From Allobosea sp. BH3 (GTDB taxonomy: Bacteria; Pseudomonadota; Alphaproteobacteria; Rhizobiales; Beijerinckiaceae): a DNA stretch of 64,000 nucleotides. Where the stretch lies: contig NZ_JAIMCA010000006.1 of the NCBI RefSeq assembly GCF_025499465.1, forward strand, positions 372,001 to 436,000, read 5' to 3'. The notes beneath the pieces are model-generated. The model worked only from the letters and a program-made list of their open reading frames with translations. It searched no databases and was not told the DNA's origin. Shown in pieces: positions 54,230 through 63,444 of this stretch; position 1 is the stretch's first letter, and the number at the start of each line of letters is the position of its first letter. Made by a program: the position numbers and the translations under genes.

Positions 54230-55248
54230 GCCGCCAGCCTCGCGGTCGGCATCTCCAGCAGAAAGCACAGGCCGGAGGACTCCCAGCTCGATGTCAGGGT
54301 GGCGCCAAGCTGGGCTCGGGCGGCCCGCTCGACCAGTACGCTGCCGAAGCCTTGCCGGGTCGGGGCCGATGCGACCGGAGGCCCGCCGCGTTCCGCCCAT
54401 CGGAGGCTCGTCTGTTCCGGGGAGGAAACGACCTCGATGCGCACGCTCCCTTCCGACACCGAGAGGGCGCCGTATTTGACGGCGTTGGTCGCCAGTTCAT
54501 GGACGACGAGCGCGATTGCCGTCGAAGCGGAGCGGCCGACGGCGGCATCGTCCCCTTCCACGACGATGCGCTCCGCCCGGTCTCCGACATAGGGCGAAAC
54601 GAGCCGCGTCAGCAGACCCCGGAGGGTGTCGCTTCCGTCGGAGCCGACCTTGTCGAGCACCAGGCTGTGCGCCCGATGCAAGGCGCCAAGCCGCCCGACG
54701 ACCTCGTCCGCGAAACGCGCCGCCCCCGGCTCCGACCGCGCCGACATCGTCACGAGGCTGCTGACGACCGTGAAGATGTTTGCGATCCGGTGCTGCAGTT
54801 CGCGGGCGATAAGTTCCCGCTGCTCGTCCGCCGATCGCCTGGCGGTGATGTCGATATGTGCTCCGACGAGCCTGAGCGCATTGCCCTCGCCGTCCCGCTC
54901 GATCTCGGCCTTGGCCAGGATCCAGCGCACGTCTCCGTCAGAGGGGCGTATGATGCGGTATTCCACCTCATAGTCCCGCTCCCGGCCGGAAACCGTGTTC
55001 TCAAAATGGCCGACGACCCGCTCCCGATCCAGCGGGTGGATGCGCGCGACCCAGTCCTCATGGCTTTCGGTGGCCGATTCCGGTGGCAGCCCATGCACGG
55101 CGAGATATTCAGGAGAGCGCCGGTTGCGGAATTCTCCGCCGCGAAGGTCGACCTCCAGCCCACCGATCTGGCCGATCCGCTGCACACGCGCCAGCTCCGC
55201 CTCGCGGGCGCGCAGCTGCCTTAAAGCCTCATCGAGCGGCACACACAC
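54226..55248 (-). CDS. PAS domain HWE/HisKA_2-type histidine kinase
   Basis: A 340-residue soluble sensor kinase. Residues about 25-140 form a PAS domain (GGLEVDLRGGEFRNRRSPEYLAVHGL, WVARIHPLDRERVVGHFENTVSG, EYRIIRPSDGDVRWILAKAEIERDGEGNALRLVGAHIDIT). The dimerisation box is RELIARELQHRIANIFTVVSSLVTM (HisKA_2/HWE with ELQHR). The ATPase has ALVVHELATNAVKYGALS and GFGSVLVERAARAQLGA. It converges with the fusion gene and overlaps its stop by four bases. Start is GTG 55248 or GTG 55242; both are close. Response regulator not adjacent. Confidence 0.88.
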   Translation of the reverse strand: MCVPLDEALRQLRAREAELARVQRIGQIGGLEVDLRGGEFRNRRSPEYLAVHGLPPESATESHEDWVARIHPLDRERVVGHFENTVSGRERDYEVEYRIIRPSDGDVRWILAKAEIERDGEGNALRLVGAHIDITARRSADEQRELIARELQHRIANIFTVVSSLVTMSARSEPGAARFADEVVGRLGALHRAHSLVLDKVGSDGSDTLRGLLTRLVSPYVGDRAERIVVEGDDAAVGRSASTAIALVVHELATNAVKYGALSVSEGSVRIEVVSSPEQTSLRWAERGGPPVASAPTRQGFGSVLVERAARAQLGATLTSSWESSGLCFLLEMPTARLAA

Positions 55249-55596
55249 CTCATATCAGGGCCGGAACAAGCATTCCATGCAGACCATGCTTCGCGTTGTT
55301 AGGCAATTCGCAATCGCAACCAGGCCGTGGAGCGCTCCAGATATTCTCGATCGACAACCACTCCTGCCAGCCTCCACACCAGAACCGCATCCATCAGAGC
55401 GGAGCCGGAATCGAATTCCGGCCTGCGGCCGAAGCCGCTACACAAGGCATGGTGCGACATTACTGCGGTCGCGGCGCCGTGATCGGCGGCATGCGCGAAA
55501 CCACATGACGGGCTCCAAACGCGCCTTGACGCCTCTCCTGCAGAGTTTCACTATTCCAAGTTGAATGACGACGTGTCGTTCGCCTCGGAGGTTGAG
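55249..55596. other. Intergenic stretch between kinase and formate dehydrogenase genes
   Basis: 348 bp, divergent promoters expected. Near 55526 a sigma70-like promoter is visible (separate entry). No gene is supported. AT content is higher than average around 55250-55340. Confidence 0.6.
55526..55554 (+). promoter_or_regulatory. Candidate sigma70-type promoter for the formate dehydrogenase operon
   Basis: TTGACG (55526-55531), 17-bp spacer, then CACTAT (55549-55554). The -35 box is near consensus and the -10 box is weak. It lies about 40 bp before the chosen ATG at 55597. Confidence 0.4.
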
Positions 55597-58500
55597 ATGC
55601 TACATGAGCTCTCGCGCCGCCAGTTCATGAAAGCCGCAGGAGCGGGGCTGGGCGGATCTGCCGTCGCCGCGCTCGGGTTTGGCGGTGCCGAAGAGGCACT
55701 CGCGCAGGCCGTGCGGCCCTTCAAGCTGGCTCGCACCACGGAAACGCGCAACACCTGTCCTTACTGCTCCGTCGCCTGCGGCGTGATCATGTATGGCCTG
55801 GGCGACAAGTCCAAGAACGCCCACCCGGCGATCATCCATATCGAGGGCGACCCGGACCACCCGACCAATCGCGGAACGCTGTGCCCGAAGGGCGCCGCCC
55901 TGCTCGACTTCGTCCACTCCGAGACGCGGACCAAGGTCCCGCAGTATCGTGGACCCGGCGAGAAGGCGTTTCGCCAGATCAGCTGGAACGACGCGCTCGA
56001 CCGCATCGCGCGGCTGATGAAGGACGATCGCGACAAGAACTTCATCGCCAGGAACCAGGACGGCGTGACGGTCAACCGCTGGTTGACCACGGGCTTCCTG
56101 GCCGCTTCGGCCACCACCAACGAGACGGCCTTCCTGACCTACAAGGTCGTGCGAAGCACCGGGATATTGGCGTTCGACAACCAGGCGCGCGTTTGACACG
56201 GACCGACGGTGGCCAGTCTGGCCCCAACATTCGGTCGCGGTGCGATGACCAACTCCTGGACGGACATCAAGAACACCGACCTCGTCATCATCATGGGCGG
56301 CAACGCCGCCGAAGCGCACCCTTGTGGCTTCAAATGGGTCACTGAGGCGAAAGCCCAGCGTGGCGCCAAGCTGATCGTCGTCGATCCGCGCTTCACGCGC
56401 TCGGCCTCGGTCGCGGATTTCTACGCGCCGATCCGACAGGGCACCGACATCGCCTTCCTGCTCGGGGCGATGAAGTACTGCATCGACAACGACAAAATCC
56501 AGCACGACTATGTGCGTGCGTTCACCAACGCGCCCTACATCGTGAAGGAGGGCTTCGGCTACCAGGACGGCCTGTTCACCGGCTATGACGAGGCCAAGCG
56601 CGACTACGACCGCTCGAGCTGGGAATACGAACTCGGTCCGGACGGCTATGTCCAGGTCGACGAGACGCTGCAACATCCGCGCAGCGTCTACCAGCTCCTG
56701 AAGAAGCACATCGCGGCCTATACGCCTGAGATGGTGGAGCGCATCTGCGGCACGCCGAAGGACAAGTTCCTGGCGATCTGCAAGATGATCTCGGAGTGCT
56801 CCGCGCGCGACAAGACGATGACGTCGATGTACGCGCTCGGCTGGACGCAGCACTCCAAGGGCTCGCAGAACATCCGCTCGATGGCGATGCTGCAATTGCT
56901 GCTCGGCAATATCGGCGTGCGCGGCGGCGGCATGAACGCGCTGCGCGGGCACTCCAACATCCAGGGCCTGACCGACATCGGCCTGATGTCGAACCTGATC
57001 CCGGGCTACCTCACGCTGGGGACCGACAGGGAGGTCGATTTCCAGACCTACATGTCGACGCGCGGCTTCAAGCCGCTGCGTCCGAACCAGACGAGCTACT
57101 GGCAGAACTACAAGAAGTTCATGGTGAGCTTCCTGAAGTCGATGTGGGGGAAGGCCGCAACACCCGAGAACGACTTCGCCTATCAGTGGCTGCCCAAGCT
57201 CGATGTGCCCGGCTACGACATGCTCCGGTACTTCGACATGATGCATCAGGGCAAGGTCAACGGCTATTTCTGCCAGGGCTTCAACCCGCTGCTGTCCCTG
57301 TCCAATCGCGGCAAGGTCTCGGCATCGCTGTCGAAGCTGAAATTCCTGGTAGTGATGGACCCGCTGCAGACGGAGACGGCGCGATTCTGGAAGGACGAGG
57401 GCGTCCATAACGACGTGAAGCCCGAGGCGATCCAGACCGAGGTCTTCGAGCTGCCGACCACCTGCTTCGCCGAAGACGAGGGCTCGCTGGTCAATTCCGG
57501 CCGCTGGCTGCAATGGCACTGGCCGGGCCAGGAACCTCCGGGCGAGGCGAAGGCCGATACCTGGATCATGGCGCAGATCTTCCAGCGTATGCGCGCGCTC
57601 TACGAGAAGGAGGGAGGGGCCTTCCCGGACCCGATCCTCAATCTCCACTGGCCCTATCGCCTGCCGGACGATCCGCAGCCGGACGAAATGGCCAAGGAGA
57701 TGAACGGCTATGTCGTCTCGACAGTGACCGACCCCGTCGACCCGACAAAGATCGTGCTGGAGAAGGGCAAGCAGATCGACACCTTCGGGCAGTTGCGCGA
57801 CGACGGCTCGACGGCCTGCGGCTGCTGGATCTACTCCGGCTCCTGGACCGAGCGGGGCAACATGATGGCCCGTCGCGACACCAGCGACCCGGCCAATACC
57901 GGTGCCTACGCGAACTGGGCCTTCTCCTGGCCCGCGAACCGGCGCATCCTCTACAACCGCGCCTCGGCCGATATCGACGGCAAGCCCTGGGATCCCAAGC
58001 GCAAGCTGATCGAGTGGAACGGCACGGCCTGGACCGGCTACGACGTGCCGGACATCGCGCCGACCGCCAAGCCGCAGGATGTCGGCCCGTTCATCATGAA
58101 CCCCGAGGGAACGGCGCGGCTGTTCTCGCGCGCCATGATGAAGGACGGCCCCTTCCCGGCCCATTACGAGCCGTTCGAGAGCCCGGTCGCCAATGTCCTG
58201 GCGCCCAAGATCCGCGGCAACCCCGCCGCGCGCATCTTCAAGGACGACCTCGCCGCGCTCGGGACTTCGGACAAGTTCCCCTATGCGGCGACCTCCTACC
58301 GCCTGACCGAGCATTTCCACTACTGGACCAAGCATGTCTGGGTGAATGCGGTGCTCCAACCTGAGTTCTTCGTCGAGATCAGCGAGCAGCTGGCCGCGGA
58401 GAAGAACATCCAGAAGGGCGGCTGGGTGAAGGTCTCCTCCGCCCGCGGCGCGGTGTATGCCAAGGCCGTGGTGACCAAGCGCATCAAGCCGATGATCTGC

Positions 58501-58680
58501 GACGGCAAGACCGTCCATGTCGTCGGCATCCCGCTCCACTGGGGCTTCACCGGTGCGGCCAGGAAGGGCTTCGGCCCCAACAGCCTCACCCCGTTCGTCG
58601 GCGACGCCAACATCGAGACGCCCGAGTTCAAGGCGTTCCTGGTGAATGTCGAGCCGTCCAACGGGCCGGCCACGAGCTAG
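55597..58680 (+). CDS. fdnG: Formate dehydrogenase-N alpha subunit, selenoprotein (in-frame UGA = Sec200)
   Basis: A 1,027-residue molybdo- or tungsto-selenoenzyme that oxidises formate in the periplasm. Tat signal [15 protein letters not shown] at the N-terminus. FeS cluster ligands are C54, C57, C61 and C96 (CPYCSVACG...LCPKG). The frame passes a TGA at 56194-56196, giving [11 protein letters not shown][18 protein letters not shown], the same context as the selenocysteine of E. coli FdnG, and continues through [25 protein letters not shown] and [13 protein letters not shown] 55597 has GGAGGTTGAG upstream. A standard gene finder would split it at 56196. It is followed by the beta subunit after 10 bp. 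Confidence 0.95.
56194..56236 (+). promoter_or_regulatory. Bacterial SECIS element for selenocysteine insertion at UGA 56194
   Basis: Outer stem GACCGA (56201-56206)/TCGGTC (56231-56236). The upper minihelix GG(T)GGCC/GGCCCC has a bulged T at 56210 and loop AGTCT (56215-56219). The minihelix starts 11 nt after the TGA. A bulged U, GU-containing loop and this spacing are the known requirements for SelB binding in E. coli fdhF/fdnG. Confidence 0.9.
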
Positions 58681-58690
58681 GGGGGATCCG

Positions 58691-59608
58691 ATGGGATTGC
58701 AGAGCCAGGACTTCGCCCGCATCTCGGCGACCAACTTCAGGCCGCCGGATGTCCGGCACGACTTCGAGGTGGCGAAGCTCATCGACGTCTCGAAATGCAT
58801 CGGCTGCAAGGCCTGCCAGGCGGCCTGCCTCGAGTGGAACAATCTGCGCGAGGAGATCGGCATCAACCGGGGCGTCTACGACAACCCGCATGACCTGACG
58901 CCGAACACATGGACCCTGATGCGGTTCACCGAGTGGGAGAACCAGGAGAGCGGCAACCTCGAATGGCTGATCCGCAAGGACGGCTGCATGCATTGCGCCG
59001 ATCCGGGCTGCCTCAAGGCCTGCCCCTCGCCCGGCGCGATCGTGCAGTACAACAACGGCATCGTCGACTTCGTCTCGGAGCACTGCATTGGCTGCGGCTA
59101 TTGCGTGAAGGGCTGCCCCTTCAACATCCCGCGCATCAGCCAGGCCGACCACAAGGCCTATAAATGCACGCTCTGCTCGGACCGGGTTTCCGTCGGCCAG
59201 GCCCCCGCCTGCGCCAAGGCCTGCCCGACCGGAGCGATCGTGTTCGGCACCAAACAGGCGATGCTGGACCATGCGCAGGGCCGTATCACCGACCTGAAGT
59301 CCCGCGGCTTCAAGAATGCCGGCATCTACGATCCGCCCGGCGTCGGCGGCACGCATGTGATGTATGTGCTGCACCATGCCGACCGGCCGCAGCTCTATGC
59401 CAACCTGCCGGAGAACCCGCGCATCAGCCAGGTGGTGGAACTCTGGAAGGGCCTCACCAAATATGCCGGAATGGCGGCCGTGGGCTTCGCTGCCGCCTTC
59501 GCCTTCGTCCATGCGACAATCGCGCGGCGCAACGACGTCAGCCGGGCAGAGGATCGCGAAGCCGAGCATCTGATCGACGAGGAGGCCGAGCGTGGTCGTC
59601 AGGCGTGA
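58691..59608 (+). CDS. fdnH: Formate dehydrogenase-N beta subunit (four [4Fe-4S] electron transfer)
   Basis: A 305-residue FeS protein that carries electrons from the alpha subunit to cytochrome b. Four ferredoxin-type Cys groups are readable: [37 protein letters not shown] and CTLCSDRV...[10 protein letters not shown]-terminal membrane helix [20 protein letters not shown] anchors it facing the periplasm. ATG 58691 chosen (GGGGGATCCG upstream). It overlaps the gamma subunit start by 17 bp. Confidence 0.95.
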   Translation: MGLQSQDFARISATNFRPPDVRHDFEVAKLIDVSKCIGCKACQAACLEWNNLREEIGINRGVYDNPHDLTPNTWTLMRFTEWENQESGNLEWLIRKDGCMHCADPGCLKACPSPGAIVQYNNGIVDFVSEHCIGCGYCVKGCPFNIPRISQADHKAYKCTLCSDRVSVGQAPACAKACPTGAIVFGTKQAMLDHAQGRITDLKSRGFKNAGIYDPPGVGGTHVMYVLHHADRPQLYANLPENPRISQVVELWKGLTKYAGMAAVGFAAAFAFVHATIARRNDVSRAEDREAEHLIDEEAERGRQA

Positions 59609-60290
59609 GGAGGAGCGTACCACCGTCGACCGCTACAGCGGCCGCGTGCGCGTCAATCACTGGGTCACGGCGATCTCGCTGATCCTGCTCGCGATCAGCG
59701 GCGCCGCCCTGTTCCATCCCTCGTTGTTCTTCCTGTCGTCGCTGTTCGGCAGCGGCTCGAACACGCGGATGCTGCATCCCTGGATCGGCGTCGTGCTGCT
59801 CGCGAGCTTCGCGATCCTGTTCATCCAGATGGTGCGCCACAATTTCTGGACGAAGGCCGACACGCATTGGATGCGCCATATCGGCGATGTGATGTCGGGG
59901 CATGAGGAAAACCTCCCCGAGGTCGGCAAGTACAATGGCGGGCAGAAGATCATCTTCTGGCTGATGACGCTGCTGATCCTCGTCCTGTTCGCGACGGGCA
60001 TCGTCATTTGGTACGAATATTTCGGTACGACCTTCACCATCGAGCAGCAGCGCTTCGGCCATATCCTGCATGCGCTGGCGGCGATCGCGATGCTGCTCGT
60101 CGTCATCGTCCATATCTATGCCGCGTTCTATGTGCGCGGCACGCTCAACGCGATGACAGAGGGCAAGGTGACCGGTGGCTGGGCCTTCCGCCATCATCGG
60201 CTCTGGCTGCGCCGGGAAGCCCGCAAGGGCGTGATCGACGAGCGGCAGGTGCCGCCACGTCGGCTCGGCCCCAACGCGCCGGCAGAATAG
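59592..60290 (+). CDS. fdnI: Formate dehydrogenase-N gamma subunit (cytochrome b556)
   Basis: A 232-residue di-haem cytochrome b with four membrane helices that passes electrons to quinone. Histidines suitable as haem ligands occur in [34 protein letters not shown] and [10 protein letters not shown]. Start is GTG 59592, inside the end of the beta gene (17-bp overlap), so translation is coupled. ALRR-like C-terminal positive residues fit a cytoplasmic end. Confidence 0.93.
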   Translation: MVVRREEERTTVDRYSGRVRVNHWVTAISLILLAISGAALFHPSLFFLSSLFGSGSNTRMLHPWIGVVLLASFAILFIQMVRHNFWTKADTHWMRHIGDVMSGHEENLPEVGKYNGGQKIIFWLMTLLILVLFATGIVIWYEYFGTTFTIEQQRFGHILHALAAIAMLLVVIVHIYAAFYVRGTLNAMTEGKVTGGWAFRHHRLWLRREARKGVIDERQVPPRRLGPNAPAE

Positions 60291-60358
60291 CTAGCAGACC
60301 GCGGAGCGGCTGAACCCGCTTCGCCTTCCCGTGACCCGTGCGGTTCGAGACGACGCTA

Positions 60359-61279
60359 ATGAGTGACGATCCGGGTTTTGAGGCCCTCGAAGGTGTCGGC
60401 ATCGCCGAGCGGGACAAGCCGCCTTTCGTCCGCCTGCCCGATCCGCAATCGCTCTTCGGCCTGCGCGCTATGCGCTTCGCCGCACTCGCGCCCGGCCACC
60501 AGCTCGAGCCCTACCTGCAGTTCCTTGGCGCCCTCTCGCAGGCGCAGGACAAGCTCGCCAAAGCGCTCGCCGAACCGGCCCTGCCCGCCCTCGCCGAGCA
60601 GCGCCGCCGGGCGGCCCATGCGATGCCGCCCGTCCCTCGAGAGGAGCTTGCGGAGGACGCGGCCACTGATGCAGCCTTGACGCAGCTCATCGCCCTGCTG
60701 GCGCCGGTCACGATGCCGGAGGCCGCGCGCGTGGCGCTCGCCCGCGTCGCGGCGGCAAACGGGGAAGACCGGCAGGCGATGTTCGCCGCCGTGCTCGGCG
60801 ACGCGATGCCGGCCGAGTCCGTGGCCGAGCACATCTTCGCCGCCGCGGCACTGCAGGTCGTGGCGGCGCTGCGCACGGCGAGGCTCGACCCGCTGCTGCC
60901 GCAGCCCGTGGCCGACGGCGTCTGTCCCTGCTGCGGCGGCGCACCGGTGACGAGCGCGGTCGTCGGCACGGGCAATATCGACGGCGTGCGCTATGTCCAG
61001 TGTTCGCTCTGCGCGGCGCAATGGAACCATGTCCGCGTAAAATGCGTCTCCTGCGGCTCGACCAAGGGCATCGCCTATCAGGAGATCGAAGGCGTTGCCG
61101 ACACGATCAAGGCCGAGACCTGCGACGAATGCCGGACCTATGTGAAGATCCTGAACCAGCGGAAGGACATGGAGCTGGAGCCGGTGGCCGACGACGTGGC
61201 GAGCCTCGGCCTCGACATCCTGGTTTCGGAGGCGGGTTGGCGGCGGGCCGGGGTGAACCCGTTCCTGCTCGGCTACTGA
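60359..61279 (+). CDS. fdhE: Formate dehydrogenase accessory protein FdhE
   Basis: A 306-residue cytoplasmic protein needed for maturation of periplasmic formate dehydrogenase. Four CxxC metal motifs are seen: CPCCGG, CSLCAAQW, CVSCGS and CDECRTY, as in the rubredoxin-like C-terminal half of FdhE. N-terminal part (FVRLPDPQSLFGLRAMRFAALA) is helical. ATG 60359 is preferred over GTG 60338. It is about 70 bp after the gamma subunit and 37 bp before selA. Confidence 0.92.
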   Translation: MSDDPGFEALEGVGIAERDKPPFVRLPDPQSLFGLRAMRFAALAPGHQLEPYLQFLGALSQAQDKLAKALAEPALPALAEQRRRAAHAMPPVPREELAEDAATDAALTQLIALLAPVTMPEAARVALARVAAANGEDRQAMFAAVLGDAMPAESVAEHIFAAAALQVVAALRTARLDPLLPQPVADGVCPCCGGAPVTSAVVGTGNIDGVRYVQCSLCAAQWNHVRVKCVSCGSTKGIAYQEIEGVADTIKAETCDECRTYVKILNQRKDMELEPVADDVASLGLDILVSEAGWRRAGVNPFLLGY

Positions 61280-61316
61280 CCGTCCGCAAGATCAAGCGTC
61301 TCCCGGAGGGAGCCTG

Positions 61317-62723
61317 ATGAACAAGCCCGAACGCTTCCGCCCACCATCGGTTGATACCGTGCTCCGCAGCACCGATGGCACGCTCGCCATCACACGCCAC
61401 GGCCGGGCGGCGGCGACCGAGGCCATACGGCAGGTGTTGGGCAGGCTGCGCGAGTCAGGCAGCCCTCCCGCCGCATCCGCGGAACACATCGCACGCATGG
61501 CGCTCGACCGGCTCGAAGCGCTAGAGCGCCCCTCGCAGCGCCCCGTCATCAACCTCACCGGCACGGTGCTGCATACCAATCTCGGCCGCGCCCTGCTGGC
61601 CGAGGAGGCGATCCAGGCGGTGGTCACCGCCATGCGCGCGCCGACCAATCTCGAATACGAGATCGAGGCGGGAAAACGCGGCGAGCGCGACGCGCATGTG
61701 CGCGAGCTGATCCGCGAGCTGACCGGGGCCGAGGATGCCGTTCTGGTCAACAACAACGCCTCGGCCGTGCTGCTCGTGCTGAACACCTTCGCCAAGGACC
61801 GCGAGGCCATCGTCTCGCGCGGCGAGTTGATCGAGATCGGCGGCGCCTTCCGCATGCCGGACATCATGACCCGCGCCGGCGCCATCCTGCGCGAGGTCGG
61901 CACCACCAACCGCACCCATCTCAAGGACTATGCCGAGGCCATCGGCCCGCAGACCGGGCTGCTGATGAAGGTGCACACCTCGAACTATGTCGTGCAGGGC
62001 TTCACCACCGAGGTCGAGCCCAGCGAGCTCTCAGTGCTGGCCCGCAAGCATGAGCTGCCCTTCGTCGACGATCTCGGCTCCGGCACGCTGATCGATCTCG
62101 CCCGCTGGGGGCTGCGGCACGAGAAGACCGTGCAGGACGCGTTGGAAGGTGGCGCCGACCTCGTCACCTTCTCCGGCGACAAGCTGCTCGGCGGCCCGCA
62201 GGCCGGCATCGTCGCAGGCCGCAAGGACCTCGTCGCCAAGCTCGCCAAGAATCCGCTGAAGCGGGCGCTCCGGCTGGACAAGCTGCGGCTCGCAGCGCTC
62301 GAAGCCACCTTGAGGCTCTACCGCAATCCAGACCGGCTGGCGGAGCGCCTGCCGACGCTGCGGCTGTTCACCCGCAAGCCGGCCGAGCTCAGCGCGCTGG
62401 CCGAGCGCCTGCTGCCGGCCGTCGCCGAGGCGCTCGGTTCCGGCTGGGTGGTGGAGATCGCGGAATGCTCCAGCCAGATCGGCTCGGGCGCGCTGCCGCT
62501 GGAAACGCTCCCGAGCGCAGCGCTCGCGCTGAAGCCGGCGGGGAAGGCATCCGGCGCGGCGGTCGAAAGCCTCGCGGCAGCCTTCCGCGCCCTGCCCCTG
62601 CCGGTGATCGGGCGGATCGCGCAGGGCGCGCTGGTCTTCGACCTGCGTTGCCTGGAGGACGAGGCGGCCTTCGCCGCGCAGCTCCCCCTGCTGAAGCCGG
62701 AGGCGGGCGATGGGCTGGCTTGA
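61317..62723 (+). CDS. selA: L-seryl-tRNA(Sec) selenium transferase SelA
   Basis: A 468-residue PLP enzyme that turns seryl-tRNA(Sec) into selenocysteyl-tRNA(Sec) using selenophosphate. RPVINLTGTVLHTNLGRALLAEEA is the N-terminal signature, AVLVNNNASAVLLVLNTFAKDREAIVSRGELIEIGGAFRMPDIM follows, and DLVTFSGDKLLGGPQAGIVAG holds the PLP Lys289. It overlaps the Sel1-repeat gene by 14 bp. Directly downstream of fdhE, so formate dehydrogenase and selenium genes form one transcription run. Confidence 0.97.
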   Translation: MNKPERFRPPSVDTVLRSTDGTLAITRHGRAAATEAIRQVLGRLRESGSPPAASAEHIARMALDRLEALERPSQRPVINLTGTVLHTNLGRALLAEEAIQAVVTAMRAPTNLEYEIEAGKRGERDAHVRELIRELTGAEDAVLVNNNASAVLLVLNTFAKDREAIVSRGELIEIGGAFRMPDIMTRAGAILREVGTTNRTHLKDYAEAIGPQTGLLMKVHTSNYVVQGFTTEVEPSELSVLARKHELPFVDDLGSGTLIDLARWGLRHEKTVQDALEGGADLVTFSGDKLLGGPQAGIVAGRKDLVAKLAKNPLKRALRLDKLRLAALEATLRLYRNPDRLAERLPTLRLFTRKPAELSALAERLLPAVAEALGSGWVVEIAECSSQIGSGALPLETLPSAALALKPAGKASGAAVESLAAAFRALPLPVIGRIAQGALVFDLRCLEDEAAFAAQLPLLKPEAGDGLA

Positions 62724-63444
62724 CCGGCTGCGCGGCAAGGACAAGTCCATCGATGCGGCGATGGCCGAGGCCGCTGCGGCCGTCGAGCGCGGCGATCATC
62801 AGGCGGCGCTGGCGATCTGGGGGCCTCTGGCTCACGCAGGCGTTCCGCGTGCGCAGAACAATATCGGCGCCTGCTTCGCCGAAGGGCTCGGCGTCGAACG
62901 CGATGCCGCGCTGGCTCTGCGCTGGCTGACGCTCTCGGCCGAAGCGGGCGACCCTGTCGGGCAACGAAACCTGGCGGCGCTGCATTTCAAGGGCGAAGGC
63001 GTCGAACAGAGCGATGCCGAGGCGATGCGGCTCTATCGCCTCGCCGCCGAACAGGGCGACGCGCCGGCGCAGGACATGCTCTCCTGGATGCTGCTCGAAA
63101 CGGGGCAGGACGCGGACCGACCGGAGGCCTTTCGCTGGGCGGGCGCGGCGGCGGAGGCCGGCATCGCGGCGAGCATGACCCGGCTCGGCATGATCCATCA
63201 CGATGCGCTCGGCGTGGAGCGCGATCCGGCGCTGGCGGCGCAGTGGTGGCAGCGAGGCGCGGCGGCCGGCGATGCCGACGCCAAGGCAATGCTGGGCGCC
63301 GCGGTGTTGCTGGGACAGGGCATCGAGAAGGATGCAGGCCGGGCGCTCGTCCTCCTGACCGAAGCCGAGCGCGAGGGCAGCCTCCTTGCTGCACCCTTCC
63401 TCAAGGCCGCCAGCGCCGCAGCCTCGGAAGGGGTCGCGCCATGA
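62710..63444 (+). CDS. Sel1-repeat (SLR) protein between selA and selB
   Basis: A 244-residue soluble protein made of about six Sel1-like repeats, e.g. [74 protein letters not shown]. These 36-residue helical hairpins bind other proteins. No signal peptide. Overlaps selA by 14 bp and selB by four (ATGA), so it is co-translated with the selenocysteine machinery. Role unknown; an adapter for SelA, SelB or FDH assembly is inferred. Confidence 0.85.
   Translation: MGWLDRLRGKDKSIDAAMAEAAAAVERGDHQAALAIWGPLAHAGVPRAQNNIGACFAEGLGVERDAALALRWLTLSAEAGDPVGQRNLAALHFKGEGVEQSDAEAMRLYRLAAEQGDAPAQDMLSWMLLETGQDADRPEAFRWAGAAAEAGIAASMTRLGMIHHDALGVERDPALAAQWWQRGAAAGDADAKAMLGAAVLLGQGIEKDAGRALVLLTEAEREGSLLAAPFLKAASAAASEGVAP

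Noticed and set aside
56197-56210. Reading the fdnG TGA as a true stop or frameshift (pseudogene)
   Set aside because: The protein context on both sides matches selenoprotein FdnG without loss of frame, a SECIS hairpin follows, and selA/selB are a few kb downstream.
55600-58866. A very long open frame (over 1,000 codons) on the minus strand across fdnG
   Set aside because: It is antisense to the formate dehydrogenase gene, has no family-like motifs and is rich in Arg, Gly, His and Asp, as expected for a mirror frame in GC-rich DNA.
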